DNA from: Naganishia liquefaciens
Lineage: Eukaryota; Basidiomycota; Tremellomycetes; Filobasidiales; Filobasidiaceae
NCBI GenBank assembly: GCA_013423385.1
Contig: BLZA01000057.1
Span: 249,533 to 313,532, forward strand
DNA length: 64,000 nt
Reading direction: 5' to 3'
Under the pieces are notes generated by a model. It ran no database searches. It saw only the letters and a program-made list of their open reading frames with translations, and was not told where the DNA came from. Every line of letters starts with the position of its first letter. The stretch's first letter is position 1. Positions 29,209 through 39,700 of the stretch are shown piece after piece. The position numbers and the translations under genes are program-made.

Positions 29209-30963
29209 TCAGGCGGTGCCGGACAATGTTGCACTTCTCTTGGTATTAGCGCTTGAAAGCGAACTTGACGATGCAGGTGGCACGACTCGCTCTAATGCAG
29301 CCATTTTCCATGCGACCTTCAGAAGGTTGATCGATCCTTGAGATCTGGCCTTTTCCTTGATACCTCTGGACCATGCGGGCCCGCTTGATATTGCCGCATG
29401 AGTATGGACTACCGTGTCAGTACCGCTGGGATACTCTTTGATGGGCAAGACCGAATCCAGAATCTCCTTCTGATCATCAGGACTTCCAAGCGTCTTGGTT
29501 ACATGTTTCACGGAAGCTGGAAAATTCAGGTCTGGAGTCAATCCGCTCAGGTCATCCTGAAGAACCAGAAGCTTGACGGCGTCTAATCGTATCTTGAGCT
29601 TCCGCCGTTCTTCTTCGGTTTCACGGAGACTGTTCGTCAATTTCTTGACCATAGGCATCGATGCCTTGGATTCCTTTTTGTAGTGCTCCGCCTCGCTTTC
29701 CACCTCGGACAATTTGATATCTCTCTCTTGCAACAATTGCTTTAGTAGTTGGACCTCCGCCTCCAACTTTGCCTTGTCGCCTTCCAACGCCTCTCTTGCC
29801 GCGGTTTCTTCAAGGCTCTTGAGTCCCAGCCGGGTGTTCTCCTTGCGAAGATTTTCCACATCGAAACGAATGGCATTCAATTCCGTCAGGTGAATTTCAT
29901 TCTCGTGCTTGATCTTGCTCGTTTCCGCTCTCAGCCGATTAAGCGTCCCGTGCAAATGATCCAATTCCTGCGATTGCACGGCGACAGCGACGGATTGTGC
30001 AGAGTTGACGTGATTACCGAGATGTCGCTGGGAACATGCATTTGCGTCCATCAATCTCGCGCCGCTTTTCTCCAGGGTTGCCTTAAGCTGCAACATGGTC
30101 GATCGCAAGTCTGCATTTTCGGCTTCAACAAGTTGAACTTGCTGCTCAAGGGTTTTAGGCGGATTCGGCCGCAAATTGGCATTTCCCGAGGACTGCGGAT
30201 TTGCTTCAACCGCTGACATGCCCGTAGATGAGGTAGGCGAGCTCGGAAGCGGAGCGGATGCGGCTCGCGGTGGACACGTGGAGAACGCCGGCGACTTGAA
30301 CGCAGGGAGAGGGGCACGAGACGGTCCCGCCACATTCTGAGCTGGAGGCGCTGTAGCCGGGGCGACACCACCCTGAGCTCTTGCCTTTTCAGCCATCACT
30401 AGGGCGTGCTTCTTTCTTGCGTTTTCCAAAATCTTGGTATACGCTGCTTCCGCTCCTGGAACAACGTTGAACCATTGACGACGCTTTTCCGGTGTCAAAT
30501 TGAAGACGTCGGTCCAATTCTTGATTGGACCCAATGCTTTGGCAGGGTCTTGGCCAATAAATGACGTGCCAGTTTGCGATGGCGAAGGCTGCCGATGAAC
30601 AGAGCAAGGCGGTGGCACAGCAGGTGTGGTAGTGGAAGGCAGGCCGGATGAGAATAAAGGGGTTCCGGCAGGTTTCGCTTGGGGTTGAACGGCAGGTTCC
30701 GCAAGTCCAGCCGGATGCACTGGCTTAGCCTTAAAGCCAAACATGGCCTCTCCTGTAGAGTACATCAGCTTTACCGTTTCTGCCAGTCGCACGGTGTAGG
30801 ATTCGACGAGGAACTCACTCTTCTGCCTCATCGTCTTGGTCGCCAAAGTCTCTGGCGACTTGGTCTCGTCCTTGTTTTCGCCTTCATTGTTTTGCTGACT
30901 GAGGAGTTGCTCTCGAGACTGCTTCCCTGCCGACGGCTTCGTCGAGTTCTTCTTTTTCCCCAT
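29209..30963 (-). CDS. Coiled-coil protein of unknown function
   Basis: Exons 30963-30819 and 30752-29209 give about 562 residues; the 66-base intron (GTGAGT...CTACAG) is in frame and stop-free, so an unspliced product is also possible. The frame extends upstream to an ATG at 31137, but MGKKKNSTKPSAGKQ at 30963 looks like a natural start. Residues about 30-260 are Pro/Ser/Ala-rich and disordered, apart from a compact piece WTDVFNLTPEKRRQWFNVVP. From about 260 to 470 there are long heptad runs (EQQVQLVEAENADLRSTMLQ, LNRLRAETSKIKHENEIHLT, KLEAEVQLLKQLLQERDIKL). The C-terminus is Ser-rich. The architecture suits a scaffold or cytoskeletal protein; no family is recognised. Confidence 0.7.
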   Translation of the reverse strand: MGKKKNSTKPSAGKQSREQLLSQQNNEGENKDETKSPETLATKTMRQKSEFLVESYTVRLAETVKLMYSTGEAMFGFKAKPVHPAGLAEPAVQPQAKPAGTPLFSSGLPSTTTPAVPPPCSVHRQPSPSQTGTSFIGQDPAKALGPIKNWTDVFNLTPEKRRQWFNVVPGAEAAYTKILENARKKHALVMAEKARAQGGVAPATAPPAQNVAGPSRAPLPAFKSPAFSTCPPRAASAPLPSSPTSSTGMSAVEANPQSSGNANLRPNPPKTLEQQVQLVEAENADLRSTMLQLKATLEKSGARLMDANACSQRHLGNHVNSAQSVAVAVQSQELDHLHGTLNRLRAETSKIKHENEIHLTELNAIRFDVENLRKENTRLGLKSLEETAAREALEGDKAKLEAEVQLLKQLLQERDIKLSEVESEAEHYKKESKASMPMVKKLTNSLRETEEERRKLKIRLDAVKLLVLQDDLSGLTPDLNFPASVKHVTKTLGSPDDQKEILDSVLPIKEYPSGTDTVVHTHAAISSGPAWSRGIKEKARSQGSINLLKVAWKMAALERVVPPASSSSLSSANTKRSATLSGTA

Positions 30964-32677
30964 GACCAATGATGCGGGAGGTCGATGGAGGAGATCATCC
31001 AGTGTCCCAGGGTGCAGCTCGCTGCGCTTTGATGTTGCTTGTGCGCGCAATCTTGGAAATTGACCCTCCGGCCACTTGATATTGTGACCCACTTTGTATA
31101 GCAAGTGGAAATCAGTTACCATTAACCGGATTGTCATTGTCTTCTGGTTTAGGCTTCAATTGTCTGCAACTGCGGATGTATAATCGAGACGCGAGACGCG
31201 TTCTTCCATTTAATTATCGTGTCCGTCGCGCACGCGACTTGCCGGCGTCCGCACGATAGGGTCCCGGTTGATCTCAACTTCGCAGATTCGCCACTTCCGC
31301 CACTGCTCATTCCGCGACTCTCGGGCTGCGGACTGCTGCTCTCCTTCATCGAGCCCCATCTATGAGCTCGCAAGGTCTTACATGATTGGATTTGGCCAAA
31401 ATCCAGGAGCCGTAGGATCAGGCTTGAAACTTTCTCGAAGCCGACCATCAATGCCTTGGAAACCGGATCACGAGTATGAATCAGCAATGCGGTCAAGGTA
31501 AAACTATACAGTAGAGTTGAATGCATTCTCAGAACGAGGAGTGGCTGTTGAAAAGCTTAGAGGGTATATCTGACGCTAGGAGGCTCCAGAGAGGCAGTCA
31601 AACAGACTCTGCCAATATCGGGAAATTGATGTTATTCTTGATTGCGCTCTGCGAAGTCGAGGCATATTCCGTGGCATTGGATGCTGGGGTGACCGACCCT
31701 TGGCATGGTGATTGACATTTACTGCGTAGCGCACCAACCGAAGCATAGGCGACTACGATATTTGAATACAGTACTACGCAAATCTGGTCCATTACTAGTT
31801 GGACATCGTGTCTTCCCGCAATTATCGCATGAGGCGATGCATGAAGTCGGCGGACTCACAATGCGTCAGGGCATTGTCAGTCTTCCAGAGTGCTTGCTAG
31901 TTGAAGCGCTTTCAAAGCATGTCAACTCTTTAACTTCAGAACTGTATACCATCTTTCCGACACCTGGCTGTGTAGCCTGTGTCAACGGCATTCTGGGTAC
32001 ATTCATTGCTAAACTAATCTAAAATTGAGGTCAAGCTCCGAAATTACTCTCCTCTCAGCCCGCAGAGTGGGTCTCATCATATTGTTTCTCGGCGTCAGAT
32101 CGTGCTTCCCCTGCTCTATCTAGCTTGAGCACCTAAATCTGTGTTCATGTAAATGTACAGCCAAGGAGCCATAAGGCAGTCACCACGAAACAGTATATTT
32201 CAGCACGGAAATATCTATCAAGCGGAAGAATACTTCTTGTCAATACCTACGTCGAGGTATGAAGGCTTGTCCGCCTCCGCGAGCGTATGACAAGCTGCTC
32301 AAGCAAGGCCCGCAAACGCATTGCTGACCCAACATCAGCTTGGACTTGTCGCATCAATTGCTCGTCCGTTTGGCCAAAAGTCACCTGAAAAGAGAGCGTA
32401 AATGCCTCGAGAATCTGATTTTGCAGCTGCAATTGGTTTTTCGCCCAATGTCCCGATGCGGGTAACCGAGATGGCAAGGCACAAAGTTATGAATCACTCG
32501 GTTGCTAACTTTGTCGAGTTAATGTAGTAGCAGGACACACTCGCTACTTATATATCGGCATACATCGGTGCTGAACCTAATCACCAGGAGCAAGGAAGCC
32601 AAGTCATAATCGACATTCAGCCCATATCCTTTCAGAACACCTTATTAGAAGTCCTATCAACGCCGCAGCTTTCTATC
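30964..32677. other. Divergent 1.7 kb without a supported gene
   Basis: Lies between the coiled-coil gene (minus) and the disordered Arg/Pro-rich gene (plus). Frames at 31705-32022 (plus) and 32477-32247 (minus, no ATG) are open. The minus one reads like a short helical protein (QLQLQNQILEAFTLSFQV, LMRQVQADVGSAMRLRALLE) and could be the last exon of an unrecognised small gene. Otherwise nothing is seen. Confidence 0.35.
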
Positions 32678-34333
32678 ATGTCCTCCATGTGGGCTCCAGA
32701 CAACGCCAAAGAGCTTCAAAACGCTCGCTCGACGCCAAGGAAGACTCCGTTCGCAGACCAACATGCCAAAGCCCGAGATCAGGGATTTCTCGCACCCGAT
32801 TCCGCTGGAGGAGGAAATGGCCGACGATCCAAAAGCAATGCAGGGAGAAACAGAGGTCCGGGAAGCATGGATGATTTCCCTCGAGATCGTAGAGGTGGCC
32901 GACCAAGCGGTAGAGGAAGGTCTCGAGCGCCGCCATTTCCGCAACATCCACCGCCCTCTCCGATGCAGCAAGGGACATCGTCGAGAGGATACCGCAGAAA
33001 GTCGTCGAGGGAACGGGAGGCCGTGTACAGGAGTATTTGGGGCGATTCTAGCGAGGACGAAAAGGAGAAGGAGAAGGCAAAGGAAAAAGAGACTCAGGCG
33101 AAGGAGGAGACCGGAGAGAAGGATGTAAAGGAGGAAAGCACCGTCGACACTCAGGAAGTTACGAAGGGCTTGGATCAAGTCAAAATTACGCCTTCGCCCC
33201 CTCCTGCTCCGCCTGCTACAGTTATACCTCCGCCTGCTGTCATTTCCGGTGCCGATTGGTCGGAATTGACGGACGATGAGGATCTGGCCTTCTTGGAAGA
33301 TGTTCCGGTTCCTGTAACGGCACCGGCTTCCGTACATGAGGACGACTCGGCAGACGAAAGATCCGAACCCTCACGCGGTCCAAATTCAACTTATGGATTG
33401 GAGGTCACCACGGCAGACGATATCGATCACTCCGTTCGACGAGGCGCTCCGAGAGTCAATGTCGGCCGGCAAGCTTTGGACAAGGCAGCGGTCGACGTCA
33501 AGCTGGCGAACCAACTTCCCGTGGAGCCTGTCATTCGGGAACAGGTGCAGACGAGTTCGGATATAGGAAGTGAGGGAGAGAGTACTACCAGCGCAGGTGA
33601 TCGCAGCGTGGTGCCGGCACCGACCAATACAAGTGTGACGGCCGACGACGGTCATTCCGCAGCGGTTTCGTTACAGTCTTCGCGTTGGGCATCCGCTCCG
33701 CGGGGAATGGGAAATCGAGGGGTTAGTCATCCGTGTCTGCGAGATGCTCGTCGCTCATGTTCCCTTCAGGCAAGAGGTGGACGTCCTCCCAACGGCTTTC
33801 AGAACGGCCATGTTCAGCACAACAAGTCCCAGCAAATGCCTCCGCAACACCGCCATCAACCGCCACATACCTTTGCCCGTCCTCCGCACTTCAACCGTCC
33901 GCCACCGATTGGACCGCGAGCAAATAACATGCTGGGGCAGGACTCGGCGCGACCGAATCTGAATTCAGCTAATGTGCAGGCGCCGCGAGGAAATGGCAGT
34001 CGTAACGCACCACCCGTACAACATCGCGGCGCACAGCCTCCTGTTCCGAGTCCCGCCACAGAATCGGCCTCCGAATCCACGGGATCATCCCCGCTCCCTC
34101 TCTCAACACCATCCGCAACGTCTGTGGATGACTCTGCTCCGTTGGGAGAACCACAGAATCGGGGTCCGAGACAAGCCGCTGTGCCGAAGGATACCGTGAA
34201 GCGTCTGATGCGTGGGTGGATAGGCACTGGTCCAGGCGGAATGAGGAGAGGGACAAGTGGAAGGGGCAGAGGTCGCGGTCCGGTTAAGGACGGGGAGGGA
34301 GGTTCGATTCCGGCGCAAGAAGAAGCGAAGTGA
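32678..34333 (+). CDS. Disordered Arg/Gly/Pro-rich protein
   Basis: A frame of 551 codons that probably contains a 48-base in-frame intron (33722-33769, GTTAGT...TTCAG), giving about 535 residues. Composition is low-complexity throughout: an Arg/Gly segment (RDRRGGRPSGRGRSR), a Lys/Glu run (SSEDEKEKEKAKEKETQAKE), a Pro block (PSPPPAPPATVIPPPA), an acidic patch (SELTDDEDLAFLEDVPVP), SSRWASAPRGMGNRG, an Asn/Gln/His/Pro-rich part and a final GRGRGRGPVKDG. RGG-like ends suggest RNA binding or a ribonucleoprotein granule protein, but there is no folded domain and no firm homologue comes to mind. Confidence 0.7.
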   Translation: MSSMWAPDNAKELQNARSTPRKTPFADQHAKARDQGFLAPDSAGGGNGRRSKSNAGRNRGPGSMDDFPRDRRGGRPSGRGRSRAPPFPQHPPPSPMQQGTSSRGYRRKSSREREAVYRSIWGDSSEDEKEKEKAKEKETQAKEETGEKDVKEESTVDTQEVTKGLDQVKITPSPPPAPPATVIPPPAVISGADWSELTDDEDLAFLEDVPVPVTAPASVHEDDSADERSEPSRGPNSTYGLEVTTADDIDHSVRRGAPRVNVGRQALDKAAVDVKLANQLPVEPVIREQVQTSSDIGSEGESTTSAGDRSVVPAPTNTSVTADDGHSAAVSLQSSRWASAPRGMGNRGVSHPCLRDARRSCSLQARGGRPPNGFQNGHVQHNKSQQMPPQHRHQPPHTFARPPHFNRPPPIGPRANNMLGQDSARPNLNSANVQAPRGNGSRNAPPVQHRGAQPPVPSPATESASESTGSSPLPLSTPSATSVDDSAPLGEPQNRGPRQAAVPKDTVKRLMRGWIGTGPGGMRRGTSGRGRGRGPVKDGEGGSIPAQEEAK

Positions 34334-35895
34334 GGAGGTTATTGCAGGAGAATATCTAGGTTTCACTGTATGACAGTATGGCGTAAGATCTTGATCAATC
34401 AGAGGTATATTCGGTTCTGAGACTGCATCGAGGTCATCTTCCAGCCTCAGCACAAAAGCGTACATGGAGAATACCCAATTATGGTCGCACAGCCCAATGC
34501 TGAACCTTCGACTCAGCATGGATATACTTACACTGTCTTTCCTGATTGTCACGCCATTGCCCTTCTAGTCGGTCGATCTACCACATCTTTTGCATCAACG
34601 CAAGTTTATCACCTGCTTCAAAGGTACAGGGCTAAGTGATCGCAAGGTCAGCTCATGCTTAGGAGACCAAGCAATAGTTTGACCAGTTCCTCAACGGAGA
34701 CTCTACTCCACAAGTAGCTCGACAAGACCTTCTACATGCAAATGCGGCTCATGTCGGATCTCGGTTCCGGTGCAAGTGACGGTAAAGCGGAACGACAGCT
34801 GGGACGACGCTGCGGAATCAATTCGAAACTGAGCGATTTCTTGGCTATGAGGTAGTCCAAGAGAATTTCCCCTTGTTTGCGCTCGAGTTGCCCTCGGTTA
34901 CCTCTTAGTGAAACACCACTTCCTGGCGAAATGGTCGCCCTATCTAGCTCCCTATCTGTGCCATATTCATATTCTAGATTTCGATAGATATCGCGACAGT
35001 AGGAGAAACAGTCCGTGAGGGCTGTTACGAGGAGCAGGAGAGCTAGCTGAGCAGCTAAAAAAGCTGTCAATCGGGCGGTCTTCGAGGAGAGATCTGGCAC
35101 ATTGCAGAATGCTGTGAGACTGTGTGCGGGCCTGAACAGGCACAGCGGAATACAAAAGGAAGCTCGTGAGGAGACGACAGCTGAGATGACGGAACTTTTA
35201 AGGTTTTCTCAAGGCCAGCTTGATGGAGAACCTGAAGACCGAGCGATTGTCCGCGATGTGACGCAGGTTCCGCCTAAGTTTCATCAAATATGAGAGGGAG
35301 GATCTCGGATATTAGCAGCAGCTATTATCTATGAAACGCAAGACACCTTGGAGGACGGCAGTGTAGAAACTGGGGTACCTGGGGTAGATCGTGCCTTTTC
35401 TCAAAGCCCCAGTATATGGCCTACCGATTTAGCCAACTTGGCGAACACTCCTTGGAGCTGTCCTGCGATGCGCAGTTTTCTCTGTTGGAGTTGTTTCTAG
35501 CCTGTAATCTCTCCGTCGTTCACACTGAGGTCGATTGTCAAATTGGCATTTGTTGCTGCTCGTTGAATCGAGGACTCGTCAAGGCCATACAGAGATATCC
35601 GTGCGGAACGAACGGAAAACCCGTCCGAACCGGTCACTTCGTCCGTCGCGGCGCATTCCGGAATCTCAGAGAATGTGTCAGGGAGCTTTGGATCGCTGAG
35701 CAAAGGCTCTTGCGAATGCTGGAAGCCTGAAAGCAGGAGTGCTCGTAGAAGACTATAACAAGACTGTAGACAACGTGTACCATCCGGGGCGGGATAGCTT
35801 TCAGCAAGAAGATTTCGGATTTAGATTCTCGCGTGAACTACAGAGTACGTTTGGCTTGAGTATTGGCAATGACAACTCCACTGATCTTTCGCAGC
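34334..35895. other. 1.5 kb with at most one weak small gene
   Basis: Between the Arg/Pro-rich gene and the carbonic anhydrase gene. A minus-strand frame at 35100-34732 contains a good membrane helix (LTAFLAAQLALLLLVTALTD) followed by a charged tail, but it begins at GTG rather than ATG and no upstream exon is convincing. A short plus frame at 35416-35730 is Cys/Ser-rich. Neither is supported enough to call. Confidence 0.35.
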
Positions 35896-36760
35896 ATGCA
35901 TTCAGTTATATTTCTCATCGCTCTCGCCGCCACGACCGCTCTGGCCTGTCCTGACCTCCAGTACCATTCGCACGATCTGGAGAAGCGCGCTGAGGCATCT
36001 GGCACCCCATGGTCGTATAACAACGTTAACACCTGGGGTGTCCTCTCGGCAGAATACGAAGCCTGTCAGGACGGTAGCCATCAAGCTCCCATCGGTCTTC
36101 GACTTGATCAGGGCTTCGCACCAGCATCGCCAAAGTTCCAAGGTTACGAACGTAATGTCACGGGTGCCTTCGCAAACTGGGGCTATGGCCCTTCGATGAC
36201 GCTTGAACATGCCGACGGCGACTTTTCTACCCTGCCACACTTCTCTTTTGCTGAAGACACGAAGAGCGAAACGGTCTACATGTCGGCTTGGCACATGCAC
36301 GCTCCAAGTGAGCACACTGTTGACGGTCGTCGATCAAGAGCCGAATTGCACCTCGTACACGTCGACGCAGACGGCTCACCTCGTGCTGTCCTGGCTCTGA
36401 GAATCGACCCGGGAACCGTGGATTCCGAGTTTTTCAAACAGTTGCCGCCTTTGATTGGACATGATGAGAATGGCAAACAGGTCAATGCGACGCTCAACGT
36501 CGGACTGGCACTGCAGGAGGTCGACTACTTCAAAAGGGCCTGGACATACGCCGGTAAGTAGACCGCAATGCACTTATACTTCACTGATCGCTCCCTCAGG
36601 CTCTCTGACCACCCCTCCTTGCACCGAAGGCATTCGCTTCTTCGTCGCTCGGGATACCTTGTTCATTGGAGACGCGCAGATGCGAGCGCTTTTGGGCGTA
36701 AGTCAGTACTCTGCTCGCACTGAACAGCAGGTGTGGCAGCATCGAGTCAATGTGCTGTAA
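35896..36760 (+). CDS. Secreted alpha-class carbonic anhydrase
   Basis: Zinc enzyme that hydrates CO2, probably outside the cell or in the wall. Exons 35896-36553 and 36600-36760 give 272 residues. The signal peptide MHSVIFLIALAATTALA is followed by a KR site (LEKRAE). The alpha-CA zinc ligands are seen as HMH in MSAWHMHAPSEH and the third His in AELHLVHVDADGS; the C-terminal signature GSLTTPPCTEGIRFFV is completed by the splice. WSYNNVNTWGVL and SHQAPIGL correspond to the family N-terminal WxY...P and QSPI regions. An N-glycosylation site (NVT) is present. In-frame ATG at 35869 would add nine residues before the signal peptide and is less likely. There is no GPI signal. Confidence 0.92.
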
Positions 36761-37790
36761 CCGTTGTCATGTCACAAGCGATGAAGATAGAAAAATACTA
36801 CTATGCATGCAGTAATGGGATGATTCTGCGGGTTATGACTTTGGCCTGTCGCCGCCAAACGTATCGACCCAGAAGTACCGCTTGAAATGTTTGCATTCGT
36901 CCGTTGTCCTGATGAGCCTTACCTGGTTTGACCGAGAGTAATGATCGTAACTCTGAACCTGGACAGACTGGGCAGTCGAACGTCTGCTCGGCAATTCTTG
37001 TCATTGCATATCGCCATCCCAGAATGTCTTTTTGCCGGTCGCGAAGTTGGTCAGAGTGGCCGATATCTTGAACCGACTTCTTGCTATACGACTCGAGCGC
37101 AGATTCTTCAGTCTATTAGCAGTAGTCTTGTGCTAATACAGATGGAACCGCCACCTAGCGCATCCGCGCAGACGTCAAGAGATGAGTATCCCCTCGGCAT
37201 CATGAGTACAGGTCGTCATCGTTGGGCCTCGATGTGTTTCGCGCATCGACTTTTGTCTGACTATTCCGAAACATTCGGGTCGACGTGGGTCGACCGCAGC
37301 TCAGAAATTGATCCGAGCGTGCTTACTACGAGGGGGTCGTGACCCGTCCCGACACGAACTGCGAGCTCAGTCGCACCAAGGCGATTGAAGAGATCACGCA
37401 CCTATGGCAAAACATCCACCTATATGTCTCCCGTCACTCAACCTGTTGTTCACCCACGCTGGCATGGCGAATACTTGCAGAAACCAGAACGATGCCCGCA
37501 GAGCTAGCTGAGGTTTGCAATGACAGCGCTCGCGCACAACCAGGAGCCATTTTGCGATTCCGAGGGACGCGACTCGTCCATATGACCCAAAGGCCAGTCC
37601 AATAATGGCAGATCATGAGAAGGATTGCGTATACCACGACTTGACCAAGCGTCATCTACGTCTCGCGTACAACCCATAGTATCCGCAAACTCCTCATCAC
37701 TCCCAGCCGACCTGATGTCATTTTCTAGGCCGACCGATGAGCAGGCACTCCATCTCCCGATTCCGACTCGGAGGAAAGAATGTGGGCGGT
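36761..37790. other. 1 kb between convergent genes, no supported gene
   Basis: Between the carbonic anhydrase (plus) and RPL11 (minus) stop codons. Two plus-strand frames, 36941-37342 and 37339-37605, overlap slightly and are without known motifs. They may be chance. Confidence 0.4.
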
Positions 37791-38750
37791 TTACTGCATG
37801 CATGAACGTGGTCAGCCAAGCGGAGACCCTGCTTCCGAGGGCTATACTCACACGACCGACGATACCGTCGAACCTCTGCTTGAACCACGAGACGGTCTCG
37901 TCCTTCTTGACCTTGTGCTGGAAACCGATTCGGCCGTGCTTGTACTTCTTTCGGGCGACTCGGGCACCGGGTCGGCCCATAACAACGTAGCTGCAGAACT
38001 CGTCTGAGATCGAGAGCCAACAGATACCACTAAGCGCCTTGAACTTACAAGTCCATACCGAAGATACCAATTCCGGGGTCGTACTTGATACCCAAGTCGA
38101 TGTGCTCATCGATACCGAAACCGAAGTTTCCGGTCTCCGAGAAGTTCCTCTTCTTCAACTCGTACTCCTTGACCTTCAATGCTCGCTCCAAAACTTCCTC
38201 AGCCTTGGGGCCTCGGATGGTGACGTGGCAAGCGATCTTTTCGTTACGCCTGATGGAGAAGGATCGGACAGTGTATCGAGCCTTGGAGGTGACGGGGGAT
38301 TGACCGGTCAACTGTTCCAAGACCTTGGTGGCTCGAGTGAGCCTGTCACCGGATTCACCAACGGAGATGTTGATGACGACCTTCTCGATTCGGAGCTCCT
38401 TCATGGGGTTAACGGGGGCGGTCTGGTCGGCCTGAGAATACAAGGTAAGCACAAGACCGAGGGCACTTTCTCCGGATGGGACTGGAAGGTGGGTGTCACA
38501 AGCTGTTCGAATGTCGCCGTCGCACGTTGCAGGTGTCGGTGTCGTTCTCAATCCTCTCTTCCACCACTCTTGATCCTTTCTGCAACTCCTCCAGTCCCTC
38601 TATCCCTGCCAGCATAACCCAACCTCCGCAAAGCCATAACGAGGTCGAAGTCGAATACTGTTTCCGCTGCGATGCCTCGAATGTTGAAGCCGCGACATCC
38701 CCTTGACCACCGCTCCCAGTTCCCATCCTTTACACACGAGGACCCACCAT
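37791..38750 (-). CDS. RPL11: Ribosomal protein uL5 (60S L11)
   Basis: Large-subunit protein that contacts 5S rRNA. Modelled exons are 38750-38748 (ATG only), 38431-38049, 37990-37852 and 37793-37791 (TAA only), giving 175 residues, the normal length. The product starts [18 protein letters not shown] and continues [76 protein letters not shown] and ends [12 protein letters not shown]. The first intron, starting directly after the ATG, is 316 bases; the last, 58 bases, ends at GCAG with TAA immediately after it. Without the last splice the frame runs on for many codons past the normal C-terminus. Upstream of the ATG the TTCAAA context fits a start. The coding identity is certain; the one-codon end exons are inference from splice signals and length. 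Confidence 0.93.
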
Positions 38751-39700
38751 TTTGAATCAATCCCTTCTTCCTAAAGTTTTGATTGAGGTCCGTCGGTCTG
38801 GGCAAATTATATTGTCAGAATCGTCCGATCAAGAGCACCTGCTCGGTAACGGCGCAGCAGGAAAGACAGCAACTCACGAAGTTGATCTTGCCTGGAAAGA
38901 AAGGGCGCGCGTGGGCGGGCAAAGCTTGCTAGATTTCCAAATGCGACATCAATCACGCCGTCTCCGCCCGCGACACCGTCGAGGACGCCCCCGGCGCGAT
39001 CCCAGAGCCAGGCCGACAGCGGTGGTGAGCTTCCTGCCCCGCAGGCCGCCTCGCCTGCCTCAAAGGCCCGGCCTGGCTTGCGCTCGAGTGATCGACAAGA
39101 AAAAGGCGCAACGCAAGGTCTTCAAAGTCGCTCCAGGGCAATTGATTTTGCTATTAGCCCTTCGATCCGGATTTGCTGACCATTTGAAGGTGATGCAGCA
39201 ACGCCGACGCCCGGACTTTACATCGCCGTTGATTCGCACGTAAGCAGGCAATGAAATTGCGCAAGTTTGGTTCTTTCCACTCGCCAGAATCGCCGCAATG
39301 GCTGTTCTCTGATGATGTGTATATCGAAATCAGAAATGGATACAAACACCCTATACAACTCTGTATAGCTACCAGTACTTCAAGCCTATTGTCGTTAGAG
39401 AGAGCAAGCTGATTGGCAGTCAATGTGGAGTAGTCCTGCAACAGACTGTGCACACACAAATCTCGGTTCTGCGGTACACCGCATTCTTCCCTCCGTTACG
39501 CTCGCAATGCGTCAGCCTGACTGATCCAAATCATCTATGAATATAATCTGTCGGCAAAACGAATGTACAAAAAGAGGGTACAAGAACGTCCTATATGCCA
39601 AGCTGGTGCCACTGTCGCATTCACCGCGGCACTCGTTCCTCGTACACGGAGGCGACGACGAACATGCAGTCTCCACATTTCTAGATCTTCCCCCCGGCAC
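38751..39700. other. Tandem intergenic, RPL11 upstream region
   Basis: About 950 bases between RPL11 and the GDP-mannose transporter, both on the minus strand. A plus-strand frame at 38752-39243 exists but is Arg/Pro-rich over a GC-rich patch (about 38900-39110), has no known motif and lies over the RPL11 promoter. I treat it as non-genic. Confidence 0.45.

Noticed and set aside
34732-35100. Small membrane-protein frame on the minus strand
   Set aside because: A good membrane helix is present but there is no ATG and no credible upstream exon; left as unsupported.
38432-38747. Possible box C/D snoRNA in the long RPL11 first intron
   Set aside because: No RTGATGA box was found on the gene strand.
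38752-39243. 163-codon plus-strand frame opposite the RPL11 promoter
   Set aside because: Arg/Pro-rich over a GC-rich patch, starts antisense at the RPL11 start, no motif.
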